The notes below the pieces were generated by a model. It ran no database searches, had not been told where the DNA came from, and saw nothing but the letters and a program-made list of their open reading frames with translations. Below, piece by piece: positions 45,907 to 57,837 of a stretch of DNA of 64,000 nucleotides. The stretch spans positions 62,001 through 126,000 of the forward strand of contig NZ_JALLIN010000014.1 of the NCBI RefSeq assembly GCF_023630175.1, in the 5' to 3' direction. This DNA is from Streptomyces cellostaticus (GTDB lineage: Bacteria; Actinomycetota; Actinomycetes; Streptomycetales; Streptomycetaceae). Position 1 is the first letter of the stretch. Every line of letters begins with the position of its first letter. The position numbers and the translations under genes are program-made.

Positions 45907-45925
45907 CCGCTCCCGCGGCTACGCG
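45900..45925 (+). terminator. Terminator overlapping the plsC-like stop
   Basis: An 11-bp stem (45900-45910 with 45915-45925, 4-nt loop) includes the stop codon in its left arm. Confidence 0.7.
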
Positions 45926-46083
45926 GGTCGCCGCCGCGGCGGTTCCGGCCCCGGTGCGCCGCAGGTGCTTCCCGGCCGGTCACGCGGCTCCCCGAGCCCC
46001 CGAGGGCAGTCCCGCGGTCCCCGGCGGGCGCACGGCGCCGATCCACCGGGGATCACGGAACAGTGCCTGGCGGGGGCGCTCGC

Positions 46084-47607
46084 TCAGCCGGAGTTCTCCA
46101 GCCTCTGGCCCTTCAGCAGGAACCACGCCGCCGCCGACGTGGCGAGCAGGACCGCCGCTCCCGCGCCCGAGGCGAGCTGGAGGCCGTGGACGAAGGAGTC
46201 GCGGGCGGCGTCCAGCATCTGCTGGGCCGGGAGGGCCGGCATGTCCCCGGCGGCCTCCATCGCGCCGCCCAGTGACTCGTGGGCCTGGGCCGGGGTCCCC
46301 GCCGGGCCGGTGAAGCCGCGGTAGGCGCCCGTGACGATGGAGCCCAGCAGCGCGATGCCCAGTGCCGCGCCGAGTTCGTACGCCGTCTCCGAGACCGCGG
46401 ACGCCGCGCCCGCCTCGTCCTTGGGGACGCCGGCGAGGATGACGTCGGCGGTCACCGTGAAGGAGAGGCCGGCGCCCACGCCCACGACGAGCAGCGCGGC
46501 GCCGAGCAGCGGGTAACCGGTCGACCGGCTCAGCGTCGTCAGCACGGCCAGTGCCGCACCGACCGCCGCCAGGCCGCCGGAGACCACCGCGCGTACCGAG
46601 AGGCGGCGCGCCGCGCGGCCCGCGACCAGGCCGGCCGCCACCGCACCCACGGCCGCCGGCAGTTCGGCCAGACCGGCCTCGAACGGGCGCCTGCCCTGGA
46701 CGAGTTGCAGGTACTGGGAGAGGAAGAACACCAGGCCGGACATGCCCAGCACGGTCAGCAGGTCGGCGAGGACGGCACCGCTGAAGCCCCGGCGCCGGAA
46801 CAGGCGCACGTCCAGCAGCGGGACCGGCATGGTGAGCTGACGGCGCACGAAGCCGTACAGGGCGGCCGCGCCCAGCAGGCCCGCGGTCAGCGCGACCGGC
46901 GTCGGGCCGTGCGCCGCGGCGTCCTTGACGGCGTACACGACGCCGATCATGCCGACGAGGGACAGCACGACACTGCTCAGGTCCCAGGGCCCGGGGTGGG
47001 GGTTGCGGGACTCGGGCAGCGTGCGGATGCCGACCAGGACCAGCACGGCCATGACCGGCAGGTTGATCAGGAACACCGAGCCCCACCAGAAGTGCTCCAG
47101 CAGGAAGCCGCCCGCGATGGGGCCGACGGCCGTGCCGGCGGAGGCGGTGGCGCCCCAGATGCCGATGGCGAGGCTGCGCTCGCGCGGGTCGTGGAAGAGG
47201 TTGCGGATGAGGGCGAGGGTGGCGGGCATCAGGGTGGCCCCCGCGACGCCGAGCAGTGCCCGCGCGAGGATCATCAGTTCGGGGGTGGCCGCGTAGGCGT
47301 TCAGGACGGAGACCGCGCCGAACGCCGTGGCACCGACGAGCAGGATGCGCTTGCGGCCGATGCGGTCACCGAGGCTGCCCATGGACACCAGCAGCCCGGC
47401 GATGACGAACGAGTAGACGTCGCCGATCCACAGCAACTGGGTGCCGGACGGGCGCAGGTCCTCGCTGATGTAGGGGGTGGCCAGGCCGAGGACGGTGGCG
47501 TCGACGGCCACCAGCAGCACGGCCAGGACGAGGACCGAGAGCGCGAGCCAGCGGCCCGGGCGCTTCACCGCCCCGCGCGTGAGGGCCGGCCGCAGGGTGC
47601 TGGTCAT
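46084..47607 (-). CDS. MFS drug/proton antiporter (DHA2, 14-helix)
   Basis: A 507-residue exporter with about 14 membrane helices. The DHA2 motif C-like stretches are seen (DATVLGLATPYISEDL, LGDRIGRKRILLVG, GIWGATASAGTAVGPIAGG). The family exports cationic dyes, antiseptics and antibiotics (QacA/SmvA/LfrA type). The ATG overlaps the stop of the upstream tetR gene (ATGA), so repressor and pump share a transcript. A GAGAGGA ribosome site is also present. Confidence 0.93.
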   Translation of the reverse strand: MTSTLRPALTRGAVKRPGRWLALSVLVLAVLLVAVDATVLGLATPYISEDLRPSGTQLLWIGDVYSFVIAGLLVSMGSLGDRIGRKRILLVGATAFGAVSVLNAYAATPELMILARALLGVAGATLMPATLALIRNLFHDPRERSLAIGIWGATASAGTAVGPIAGGFLLEHFWWGSVFLINLPVMAVLVLVGIRTLPESRNPHPGPWDLSSVVLSLVGMIGVVYAVKDAAAHGPTPVALTAGLLGAAALYGFVRRQLTMPVPLLDVRLFRRRGFSGAVLADLLTVLGMSGLVFFLSQYLQLVQGRRPFEAGLAELPAAVGAVAAGLVAGRAARRLSVRAVVSGGLAAVGAALAVLTTLSRSTGYPLLGAALLVVGVGAGLSFTVTADVILAGVPKDEAGAASAVSETAYELGAALGIALLGSIVTGAYRGFTGPAGTPAQAHESLGGAMEAAGDMPALPAQQMLDAARDSFVHGLQLASGAGAAVLLATSAAAWFLLKGQRLENSG

Positions 47608-48173
47608 GATTCCTCTCTTCTTGGTGCGTCGTACGCACGCCGTGCGCCGCCGAGCAGCAGCTCGACGACCATGTGACTGAAGTCCTTGGCGGCCACCCGG
47701 CCCTCCGCGACCGCCCAGGCGCCGGAGGCCAGCAGGCCGTACAGCGCCTCGGCGAGCCAGGCCGGGGTGAGGTCGATGCGGAACTCGCCGCTCTCCTGGC
47801 CGCGCCGGAACAGGGCCGTGAGGCGCTCGTCGAGGCGGGTCCAGCCCTGGTTCTGCTCCTCGCCCTCGAAGAGCTGGTTCTCGGTGTAGAGGAAGGCGAG
47901 CAGGCCGGCCGCGGGTTCGAGGGCCCGGACCAGGCGGCGGACCGCCTCGGCCGCCGGCCCCTCGTCCAGGCGGGCCGCGTCCAGGGCGGCTTCGCACTCC
48001 GCGATGCCGAGCGCCTCCAGGGCCCGGACGAGGGCGTCGCGTCCCGCGAAGTGACGGTGGAGGGTGGCCCGGCTGATCCCGGCGGCCTTGGCCACCTCGT
48101 CCATGGTCGCGGTGGACTTGCGGGTCAGCAGGGCGGCTGCGCTGCGCAGCACGTGGTCACGATCGAGGGCCAT
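47604..48173 (-). CDS. TetR family transcriptional regulator
   Basis: A 189-residue repressor-type protein. The N-terminal helix-turn-helix is TMDEVAKAAGISRATLHRHFAGRDALV, followed by a helical ligand domain. It is coupled to the MFS gene and likely controls both. The ATG at 48173 is preferred; an ATG at 48200 would start inside the palindromic operator. The likely operator lies 18 bases upstream. Confidence 0.92.
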   Translation of the reverse strand: MALDRDHVLRSAAALLTRKSTATMDEVAKAAGISRATLHRHFAGRDALVRALEALGIAECEAALDAARLDEGPAAEAVRRLVRALEPAAGLLAFLYTENQLFEGEEQNQGWTRLDERLTALFRRGQESGEFRIDLTPAWLAEALYGLLASGAWAVAEGRVAAKDFSHMVVELLLGGARRAYDAPRREES

Positions 48174-48190
48174 GAGACAAGGATAACCCA

Positions 48191-48212
48191 GATGAGACAC
48201 TCTTGTCTCATC
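48191..48212. promoter_or_regulatory. Palindromic operator for the TetR/MFS pair
   Basis: Perfect 9-bp arms GATGAGACA (48191-48199) and TGTCTCATC (48204-48212) with a 4-base centre, just upstream of tetR. An additional half-site ATGAGACA overlaps the tetR start codon (48172-48179). Confidence 0.7.
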
Positions 48213-48267
48213 GTAGGCATACGTGACTCATGACCGCTGGTCGGAGGCGGTTCGGAGAGGAGGTCCG

Positions 48268-49239
48268 TCAGTGCCAGGGGAGCTGCCCGCGCCGCTCCCA
48301 GTAGGCGTGCGGGTCCTCCACCAGCGTGGCGAGCCGGGTGAGCTGGTCCACGTCGAGGTCCACCACGGCCGCGTGCAGGTTGGAGGCGAGCTGTCCGAGG
48401 GTCGCGGCACCGGAGAGGACGACCCCGGCCCAGGGCCGGCGCAGGATCAGGGCGAGGGCGACGGCGTCGCAGCCGAGGCCGGTCTCCTCGGCCACGGCCT
48501 TCAGCATGTCCGGGGCGTGCGGCGCGGCGAGCCGGCCGTTGGCCATGCCCTCCTTGACGATCACCGTCAGCCCGGCGTCGTGCGCCTCGGCCAGCGCGGG
48601 CCCGGCCGAGGTCTCCAGGGCGTTGTACGTCGACTGGACGGTACGGAAGAGGGGCTCGCCCCCGACCGTCACCTCGAGCGCGGCACGGATGGCGTCGGCC
48701 TGGGCGGGGCCGCTGGTGGAGAAGCCGACGGTGAGACCGCCGGCGGCGGCCTCGGCGAGCCTGGCGTGGAGTTCCTTGTCGGTGAGGGCCGGGCTGTCCG
48801 GGGTCACCGAATGGATCTGGTAGAGGTCGAGCCGGTCGCCGAGGAGTTCGCCGGTCTCGGCGCGCTGCCGCTCGTACGTCGCCAGGCCGTGGTCCTTCAC
48901 CTCGTGGCGTTCGGCGTCGGTGGACCAGCCGGCGGTGTAGGTGTAGCCCCACTTGCTGCCGACGACCACGTCGTCGACGTCCGGACGGGCGGCCAGCCAG
49001 CCGGCGAGGAACTCCTCGGAGCGGCCGTAGGAGCGGGCCACGTCGATGTAGCGCACACCCTGCGCGTAGGCGGCGTCGAGGAGTTCGTGGGTGCGCTCGC
49101 GCAGCGCCTCGGCACTGCGGTTCTCCCCGAGGTCCCGCTCGCGGCCGAGGTTGATGTAGCCGGGGCGGCCCACCGCGGCCAGGCCGAGGCCGATGTGGCT
49201 CGTCGGCGTGGTCGCTGCCGCGAGGCGGGCGAAGGACAT
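48268..49239 (-). CDS. Aldo/keto reductase
   Basis: A 323-residue (beta/alpha)8 oxidoreductase. The catalytic tetrad region is partly visible: YIDVARSYGRSEEFLAGWL (D, Y) and VGSKWGY (K), with YQIHSV for the H. It uses NADPH to reduce carbonyls; substrate unknown. The ATG at 49239 was chosen. It lies upstream of tetR in the same direction, separated by the operator region, so coregulation by that TetR is possible. Confidence 0.9.
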   Translation of the reverse strand: MSFARLAAATTPTSHIGLGLAAVGRPGYINLGRERDLGENRSAEALRERTHELLDAAYAQGVRYIDVARSYGRSEEFLAGWLAARPDVDDVVVGSKWGYTYTAGWSTDAERHEVKDHGLATYERQRAETGELLGDRLDLYQIHSVTPDSPALTDKELHARLAEAAAGGLTVGFSTSGPAQADAIRAALEVTVGGEPLFRTVQSTYNALETSAGPALAEAHDAGLTVIVKEGMANGRLAAPHAPDMLKAVAEETGLGCDAVALALILRRPWAGVVLSGAATLGQLASNLHAAVVDLDVDQLTRLATLVEDPHAYWERRGQLPWH

Positions 49240-49354
49240 CGCAGGCTCCGTTCGGTCGGCTCCGGTACGGCTTCGACGACCAACGTAACCCGCGACGACC
49301 TCCTGGTCCGCCCGACGGCCCGGCCGGATCGGCGCTTGGGCGAGGGCCGCCGCC

Positions 49355-52123
<2,769 letters not shown>

Positions 52124-52125
52124 TC

Positions 52126-52170
52126 ACAGTGCATTCGCTGACATGCATGAGTATGCAGAACTCCGCATGA
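52126..52170. promoter_or_regulatory. ARG box (arginine repressor site) upstream of argG
   Basis: ATGCATGAGTATGCAG (52143-52158) has the two TGCAT-like halves of Streptomyces ARG boxes, with further half-like GTGCATTC and GCATGA on either side. Confidence 0.6.
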
Positions 52171-52312
52171 TTCGTCAATCGCCGCTCGGCGAGTCGCGCC
52201 CCCGCCGCCCGCGGGGCGGCCGCCGGCCGGGACGGCCGCGCCGGGGCGAGGGCCGCACCCCGTACGCCAATTGCTTAGACAGGCGAAGAAATCGCGCCGA
52301 TAATCACCGGAC

Positions 52313-52900
52313 ATGGGAAAGACCTACGAACGCGTGGACGGCAGGCTCCGGAAGTTCATCGAGGAGCAGCCCCTCTTCTTCACGGCGACCGCCCCCCTCT
52401 CCGGCGACGGGACGATCAACCTCTCCCCCAAGGGGCTGCGCGGCTCGTTCGCGGTGCTGGACGAACTCACCGTGGCCTACCTCGACTTCGCCGGCTCCAA
52501 CGCCGAGACCATCGCGCACCTGCGGGAGAACGGCCGCATCACCCTCATGTGGTGCGCCTTCCAGGGTCCGCCGAACATCGTCCGGGTGCACGGCCGGGGC
52601 GAGCCCGTCTTCCGCGACGACCCGCGCTTCGCCGGGCTGCTCGCACGCTTCCCGGACATCGACCCGAGCACGCACGGACTGCGCGCGATCGTCGTCGTGC
52701 ACGCCGAGCTGGTCCGCGACACCTGCGGCTACGCGGTCCCCCACATGGCGTACGAGGAGGACCGCGACCTGCACGGCAAGCGGTTCGGGCGGGAGGACGA
52801 CGCCTCGCTGAGCGCGTACTTCACCGGGAAGGAGCACGTGGCGACGAGCCTGGACGGACTACCCGGACTGCCGTTGCCCCTGCCCCCGTCCAGCGTCTGA
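52313..52900 (+). CDS. Pyridoxamine 5'-phosphate oxidase (PPOX)-family flavoprotein
   Basis: A 195-residue split-barrel protein with the pattern [20 protein letters not shown] and [13 protein letters not shown]. This subgroup often binds FMN, F420 or haem and is not true PdxH. It is annotated in actinobacteria as pyridoxamine-phosphate-oxidase family. It lies three bases before the L,D-transpeptidase-like gene, so the two may be cotranscribed. Confidence 0.87.
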   Translation: MGKTYERVDGRLRKFIEEQPLFFTATAPLSGDGTINLSPKGLRGSFAVLDELTVAYLDFAGSNAETIAHLRENGRITLMWCAFQGPPNIVRVHGRGEPVFRDDPRFAGLLARFPDIDPSTHGLRAIVVVHAELVRDTCGYAVPHMAYEEDRDLHGKRFGREDDASLSAYFTGKEHVATSLDGLPGLPLPLPPSSV

Positions 52901-52903
52901 ACC

Positions 52904-53605
52904 ATGCGCCAAGGTGTCGCCCTCGCCCTCGTGTCCGCGTCCGTGTCCCTGCTCGGCCTCTCCCCCGGCCGCGGCCCGGAGCCGCTGCCCGCGCGCATGG
53001 CGGACACCGGCGGCGGCACCCAGCTCATCACCGCCGCGGCGCCGGGCACCGACTCGGCGTCGGGGACGGTGACCTGGTGGGACCTGCGGGACGGGCAGTG
53101 GGTGGAGGCCGGCTCCGCGCCCGCCCGGTTCGGGGCGAACGGGCTGGTGGAGGGCGGCGCACGCGAGCAGGGCACGAACACGACGCCGACCGGGCTCTAC
53201 GGCATCCCGTTCGGCTTCGGCATCAGGGCCGCCCCGGCCGGCACCCGCGTCGAGTACCGGCCGGTGACGGCCGCCTCCTGTGTGGTGCCAGGACAACGAC
53301 TCCACGTCGTACAACCGCTGGACCGAGCCGCTGCCCGCCGACTGCCGGGCCTCGCGGTCGGAGGAACTGAGCTCCTACGACCCCCAGTACGGGTACGCGC
53401 TCGTCATCGGCTTCAACTACGAACGGCCGGTGCGCGGGCGCGGCGCGGGATCTTCCTGCACGTGAACGGCAAGGCCGCGACGGCGGGGTGCGTGTTGGTT
53501 CCGGAGGACGCGATGCGGAAGATCCTGAGCTGGGCGGATCCGGCCCGCGAGCCGCACATCGCGATCGGCACGACGGACGGCGCCACGGCCGTCACGCGGT
53601 ACTGA
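52904..53605 (+). pseudogene. L,D-transpeptidase-like (YkuD) gene with compensated double frameshift
   Basis: The frame is open for 233 residues: signal peptide, then GLYGIPFGFGI, and the catalytic cysteine motif LHVNGKAATAGCVLVPE at the end. Between about 53280 and 53449 the homologous sequence is in the +1 frame instead (WCQDNDSTSYNRWTEPLP, PQYGYALVIGFNYE). One extra base near 53280 and one missing base near 53449 explain this. About 57 residues of the fold are scrambled, so the product is probably inactive, or two assembly errors occurred. Its 3' end overlaps the convergent kinase gene by 14 bases. Confidence 0.7.
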
Positions 53606-55055
53606 GCAGCACCGTGAAGGTCGTCGATCCCGGCTTGCTCTCCAGTTCCACGCCTCCTCCGTGCGCCTCCACCACGGCCGCCACGATCGACAGCCCGAGT
53701 CCGGCGCCGCCGCCGGAGGCGCCCGCGCGACGGCGGTGCTCGGCGCGGGTGAAGCGTTCGAAGACCCCCGGCTGGACGTCCTCGGGGACGCCGGGGCCGT
53801 CGTCGTGGACCGAGAGGCGGGCCGTGCCCTGCCCGGCCGACAGGGTCACCGTCACCTCGGTGCCGGCCGGGGTGTGCAGCCGGGCGTTGGCCAGCAGGTT
53901 GCCCAGCACCTGGTGCAGACGGTGGGCGTCGCCCGTCACCGTCACCGGCTCCTCGGGCAGGTCGAGCGTCCAGCGGTGGCCGGGGCCCGCGGCCCGGGCG
54001 TCCGTCACCGCGTCCAGCACCAGCCGGGTCAGGTCGACCGGACGGCGCTCCAGGGGGCGGCCGGCGTCGAGCCGGGCCAGCAGGAGCAGGTCGTCGACCA
54101 TCTCGCCCATGCGGGAGGACTCGGCGGCGATCCGCTCCAGGGCGCGGGTCACCTCCGCCGGCACCGGGCCCGGGTGCAGCAGGGCCAGCTCGGCGTGGCC
54201 GCGGACCGAGGCGACCGGGGTGCGCAGCTCGTGGCTGGCGTCGGCGGCGAAGCGGCGCAGCCGCTCCTCGCTGGCGTGCCGCTTGGTCAGCGCGCCCTCG
54301 ACATGGCCCAGCATGCGGTCGAAGGCGGCCGCCACCCGGCCCACCTCGCTGCGCGGGTCGGACACCGGGGCGCGCGGCGGCAGGGCGACCTCGCCGCTGG
54401 CGAGCGGGAGTTCGCTGACCCGGGTGGCGGTGGCGGCGACCCGGCTGAGCGGGCGCAGCGACCAGCGCACCCAGAGCGCCCCGGCCACGCCGGTGATCAC
54501 GAGGGCGAGTCCGAAGACGATGCCCGCCACCCGCTCCAGGCGGTGGACGGTGGCCTCGACGGGTTCCAGCGGGAGGCCGACGATCAGGACGTCCCCGTCC
54601 CGGCCGGGGGAGGCGATCACCCGGTAGTCGTGCAGTGCGGACAGCTCGATGGTGTGGGGGCGGCCGTCGGCCGGGAGCCGGGCGAGCCGCCGCTGGTCCG
54701 CGGCCGTCAGGTCGACGTCCAGGTCGGCGGACGGGTCGCCGGAGCGGATCAGTCCCTTGTGGGTCACCCTGCCGTCCAGCAGGCGGGCACCGAAGGTGCC
54801 GGTGGCCTGGCGACGGGTGTCGAGGTGCTCGTCGCCGTCGTGGTCCGTGCGCGGGGGGTCGTGCTCCATGCTCTCGGGGAACCGGGTGCCGACCTGGACG
54901 AGCTGCTCGTCGAGGCGCTGGGTCAGGAAGCCGTTCAGCTCGACGACCGCGGCGAGTCCCACGGCGGCGCAGCTCACGGCGAGCAGGACCACGAGGCCGA
55001 CGGTGAGCCGTGCGCGCAGCGTGCGGGGGCGGGGCAGCCGGCGGAGGGCCCTCAC
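53592..55055 (-). CDS. Sensor histidine kinase (HAMP-HisKA-HATPase)
   Basis: A 487-residue membrane sensor. Membrane helices lie at about residues 16-38 and 180-200 and enclose an extracellular sensor of roughly 140 residues. HAMP follows, then the phosphorylatable H-box ASHELRTPVASVRGH, the N-box NLLANARLHT and the G-boxes DDGPGVPED and GGAGLGLSIV. The GTG start overlaps the response-regulator stop (GTGA). The signal is unknown; the adjoining flavin redox genes are natural candidates for its target. Confidence 0.94.
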   Translation of the reverse strand: MRALRRLPRPRTLRARLTVGLVVLLAVSCAAVGLAAVVELNGFLTQRLDEQLVQVGTRFPESMEHDPPRTDHDGDEHLDTRRQATGTFGARLLDGRVTHKGLIRSGDPSADLDVDLTAADQRRLARLPADGRPHTIELSALHDYRVIASPGRDGDVLIVGLPLEPVEATVHRLERVAGIVFGLALVITGVAGALWVRWSLRPLSRVAATATRVSELPLASGEVALPPRAPVSDPRSEVGRVAAAFDRMLGHVEGALTKRHASEERLRRFAADASHELRTPVASVRGHAELALLHPGPVPAEVTRALERIAAESSRMGEMVDDLLLLARLDAGRPLERRPVDLTRLVLDAVTDARAAGPGHRWTLDLPEEPVTVTGDAHRLHQVLGNLLANARLHTPAGTEVTVTLSAGQGTARLSVHDDGPGVPEDVQPGVFERFTRAEHRRRAGASGGGAGLGLSIVAAVVEAHGGGVELESKPGSTTFTVLLSTA

Positions 55056-55792
55056 CGGGTCACCGGCTTCAGTACGTAGCCCGCCCCGCGCACCGTGTGG
55101 ATCATGGGTTCGCGGCCCGCGTCCACCTTCTTGCGCAGGTAGGAGATGTACAGCTCGACCACATGGGCCCGGCCGCCGAAGTCGTAGGACCAGACCCGGT
55201 CGAGGATCTGGGCCTTGCTGAGCACCCGGCGCGGGTTGCGCATGAGGAAGCGCAGCAGTTCGAACTCGGTCGGGGAGAGTTCGATCAGCTCCCCGGACCG
55301 GGTCACCTCGCGGGCCTCCTCATCCATCACCAGGTCGCCCACGACCAGCCGGGGCCCGTCCTCGAGCTGGCGGGCCATGCCGGCCCGGCGCAGCAGGCCG
55401 CGCAGCCGGGCGACCACCTCCTCGAGGCTGAAGGGCTTGGTGACGTAGTCGTCGCCGCCCGCGGTGATGCCGGCGATGCGGTCCTCGACCGCGTCGCGGG
55501 CGGTGAGGAACAGCACGCACACCTCGGGCTTCACCTCGTGCAGGCGCCGCAGCACGGTGAAGCCGTCGGTGTCGGGGAGCATCACGTCGAGGACGACGGC
55601 GTCGGGCAGCAGCTCGCGCGCGGCGCTGACCGCCGCGGCGCCGTCGCCGGCCGCGCGCACCTCCCAGCCCTCGTAGCGCAGGGCGCCGGTCAGCACCTCC
55701 GCGAGGTCGGGGTCGTCGTCGACGACGAGGACGCGCAGCGGGGTGCCGTCGGGTCGGGTGAGGGCGGGGTGCCCGGAGCGAGTGGTGTTCAT
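55052..55792 (-). CDS. OmpR/PhoB-family response regulator
   Basis: A 246-residue regulator. The receiver domain has VLVVDDDPDLAEVL, phospho-acceptor Asp in VVLDVMLPDTDG and the KPF lysine. The winged-helix effector has SPTEFELLRFLMRNP and GRAHVVELYISYLRKKV. It is coupled to the kinase gene downstream. It is divergent from the flavin relay operon, which begins 150 bases away, so control of that operon is likely. Confidence 0.95.
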   Translation of the reverse strand: MNTTRSGHPALTRPDGTPLRVLVVDDDPDLAEVLTGALRYEGWEVRAAGDGAAAVSAARELLPDAVVLDVMLPDTDGFTVLRRLHEVKPEVCVLFLTARDAVEDRIAGITAGGDDYVTKPFSLEEVVARLRGLLRRAGMARQLEDGPRLVVGDLVMDEEAREVTRSGELIELSPTEFELLRFLMRNPRRVLSKAQILDRVWSYDFGGRAHVVELYISYLRKKVDAGREPMIHTVRGAGYVLKPVTR

Positions 55793-55943
55793 GGCGTCTC
55801 CAGCATCGCGCGTGCGTCGCCCGGCGGGCCCCCGCTGGAGCTGTGAGTTTCCTCTGAGTCGGGCGGATCCCGGGCCGCTCAGAGGTTCCTCAGAGCTTGG
55901 GCACGCACAGTTGCCTGGCAGGACGACGGAAGGACGGCGCTCG

Positions 55944-57296
55944 ATGACCACCGTGGAGACGGGACGGGCGGCCCCGGCGGGGCCCCGGACCGCGCGGCGC
56001 TCCCCCGCGGGGCCCCTACTGGCCGTGCTGTGGGCGGGGGCCGCCGGCTCGGTCGCCCTGTGGTGGACCGGTACCGGGTCCGTGGTCGGCGCGGCCGGCT
56101 GGCTGACCGGGGCCGGGCGGATCGCCGGCCTGCTGTGCGGGTACGCCTGCGCGGTGCTGGTCGGGCTGATGGCCCGGGTGCCGCTGCTGGAGGCGCGGGT
56201 CGGCTCGGACCGGGTGGCGCGCTGGCACGCGATGGCCGGCCGTTACACGATCTGCCTGCTGCTCGCGCACGTGGCGTTCGTCCTCGCCGGGTACGCGGCG
56301 CAGGACCGGGCCTCGCTGTGGCACGAGACGGTGACGGTGGTACTGCACTACCCGGACATGCTGAAGGCGACCGCCGGCACGGTGATGCTCGTGGCGGTCG
56401 GCGTCACCTCGGCACGGGCGGCGCGGCGCCGGACCAGTTACGAGTTCTGGTACTACGTCCACCTGCTGACGTACGCGGCCGTGTTCCTGGCCTTCTTCCA
56501 CCAGCTCGCGCTGGGCGACCAGTTCAACGGCAGGCCGGTGGCCACCGCCCTGTGGTACGCGCTGTACCTCGGGGTGGCGGCCCTGGTGGTGTGGTTCCGG
56601 ATCCTCGCGCCGGTGCGGCTCAACCGGCGCCACCGGCTGCGGGTGGACTCGGTGCACCAGGAGGCGCCGGGCGTGTACTCGGTCGTCGTGCGCGGCCGGC
56701 ACCTGGACGAACTGGGGGCGCGGCCGGGGCAGTTCTTCCGCTGGCGGTTCCTGGGCGAGGGCCTGCGCTGGACGTCCACGCCGTACTCGCTGTCGGCGCC
56801 GCCGCGCCCGGACCTGCTGCGGATCACGGTCAAGGCGCTCGGTGACCACAGTGCGGCCGTGCCGCTGCTGCGGCCGGGCACACGGGTGTGGGCGGAGGGC
56901 CCGTACGGCTCCCTGACCGCCGACCGGGCCACCTCGCACCGCTCCCTGCTGATCGCCGCCGGCGTCGGCATCACCCCGCTGCGCGCGCTGTTCGAGACGC
57001 TGCCCGGAGAGGTGACCCTGCTGTACCGGGCCCGCGGCGCCGAGGACCTGGCGCTGGGCGGCGAACTGGAGGCGATCGCCCGCTGGCGCGGAGCCCGGGT
57101 GCTGTACGCGCTCAACGGACCGCGCGGGCAGCGCCCGGAGATCACCGCGGAGTCGCTGCGGGCGGCCTTCCCGGACCTGGCCGGGCACGACGTCTACATA
57201 TGCGGCCCGCACGGCTTCGCGCAGGACGTGTACCGGGCGCTGCGGGCGGCCCGGGTGCCGGACCGCCGGATCCACCACGAGTCCTTCGAGCTGTGA
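55944..57296 (+). CDS. Ferric-reductase-like membrane flavocytochrome, copy 1
   Basis: A 450-residue protein. About six N-terminal membrane helices carry paired histidines (RWHAMAGR, LLAHVAFV, YYVHLLTYAAV, FFHQL) that fit two b haems. From about residue 230 an FAD-binding FR-type domain follows (PGQFFRWRF, TPYSLSAPP), then an NAD(P)-binding domain (AAGVGITPLRALFE, YICGPHGF). It would pass electrons from cytoplasmic NAD(P)H through FAD and haem to the outside. It is followed immediately by an exported FMN-binding protein. Confidence 0.9.
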   Translation: MTTVETGRAAPAGPRTARRSPAGPLLAVLWAGAAGSVALWWTGTGSVVGAAGWLTGAGRIAGLLCGYACAVLVGLMARVPLLEARVGSDRVARWHAMAGRYTICLLLAHVAFVLAGYAAQDRASLWHETVTVVLHYPDMLKATAGTVMLVAVGVTSARAARRRTSYEFWYYVHLLTYAAVFLAFFHQLALGDQFNGRPVATALWYALYLGVAALVVWFRILAPVRLNRRHRLRVDSVHQEAPGVYSVVVRGRHLDELGARPGQFFRWRFLGEGLRWTSTPYSLSAPPRPDLLRITVKALGDHSAAVPLLRPGTRVWAEGPYGSLTADRATSHRSLLIAAGVGITPLRALFETLPGEVTLLYRARGAEDLALGGELEAIARWRGARVLYALNGPRGQRPEITAESLRAAFPDLAGHDVYICGPHGFAQDVYRALRAARVPDRRIHHESFEL

Positions 57297-57307
57297 GGAT
57301 GCTTGCC

Positions 57308-57778
57308 GTGCACGCGTTGAACAAGAACCGTCCCCTGCGCCGCATCGTGCTGGCGAGCGCGGCCACCGTCTCCGGGATGGTGCTGCTGCTGTCGCTGAAG
57401 CCGCACGCCGGCCCGGCCCTCGCCGTCGGGAGCCCCGCTCCGGCGCCGACGAGCAGCAGCTCCGGCGCCTCCCCGGGGACGACGAAGGCGCCGGCCACCG
57501 GGACCTCGACGGTCACCGGTGACTCCGTCCAGACCCGCTGGGGCCCGGTCCAGGTGCGGGTGACGATCAGCGGCGGCAGGCTCACCGACGTCACCGCGGT
57601 CACCTACCCGACGCAGAACCCGCGCGACCAGGAGATCAACAGCTACGCCATCCCCCAGTTGCGGCGCGAGGCGCTGGACGCGCAGAGCGCGCGGATCGAC
57701 TCGGTCTCCGGAGCCACGTACACCAGCGACGGTTACCGCCGGTCGCTCCAGTCCGCGCTGGACTCGGCGGGCCTCTGA
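57308..57778 (+). CDS. Exported FMN-binding domain protein, copy 1
   Basis: A 156-residue protein with an N-terminal signal/anchor (LRRIVLASAATVSGMVLLLSL), a Ser/Pro/Thr-rich linker and one FMN_bind domain. The ApbE flavinylation motif is VSGATYTS, where the Thr of GAT would carry covalent FMN. It lies 11 bases after the membrane reductase gene and probably receives its electrons. GTG 57308 is preferred for ribosome-site spacing; ATG 57299 is the alternative. Confidence 0.88.
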   Translation: MHALNKNRPLRRIVLASAATVSGMVLLLSLKPHAGPALAVGSPAPAPTSSSSGASPGTTKAPATGTSTVTGDSVQTRWGPVQVRVTISGGRLTDVTAVTYPTQNPRDQEINSYAIPQLRREALDAQSARIDSVSGATYTSDGYRRSLQSALDSAGL

Positions 57779-57837
57779 ACACTCGGCGCGCGCGGCGCGT
57801 ATCTCTGGGCCAAGGGTCAAGTCCCCACGGAGGAACC

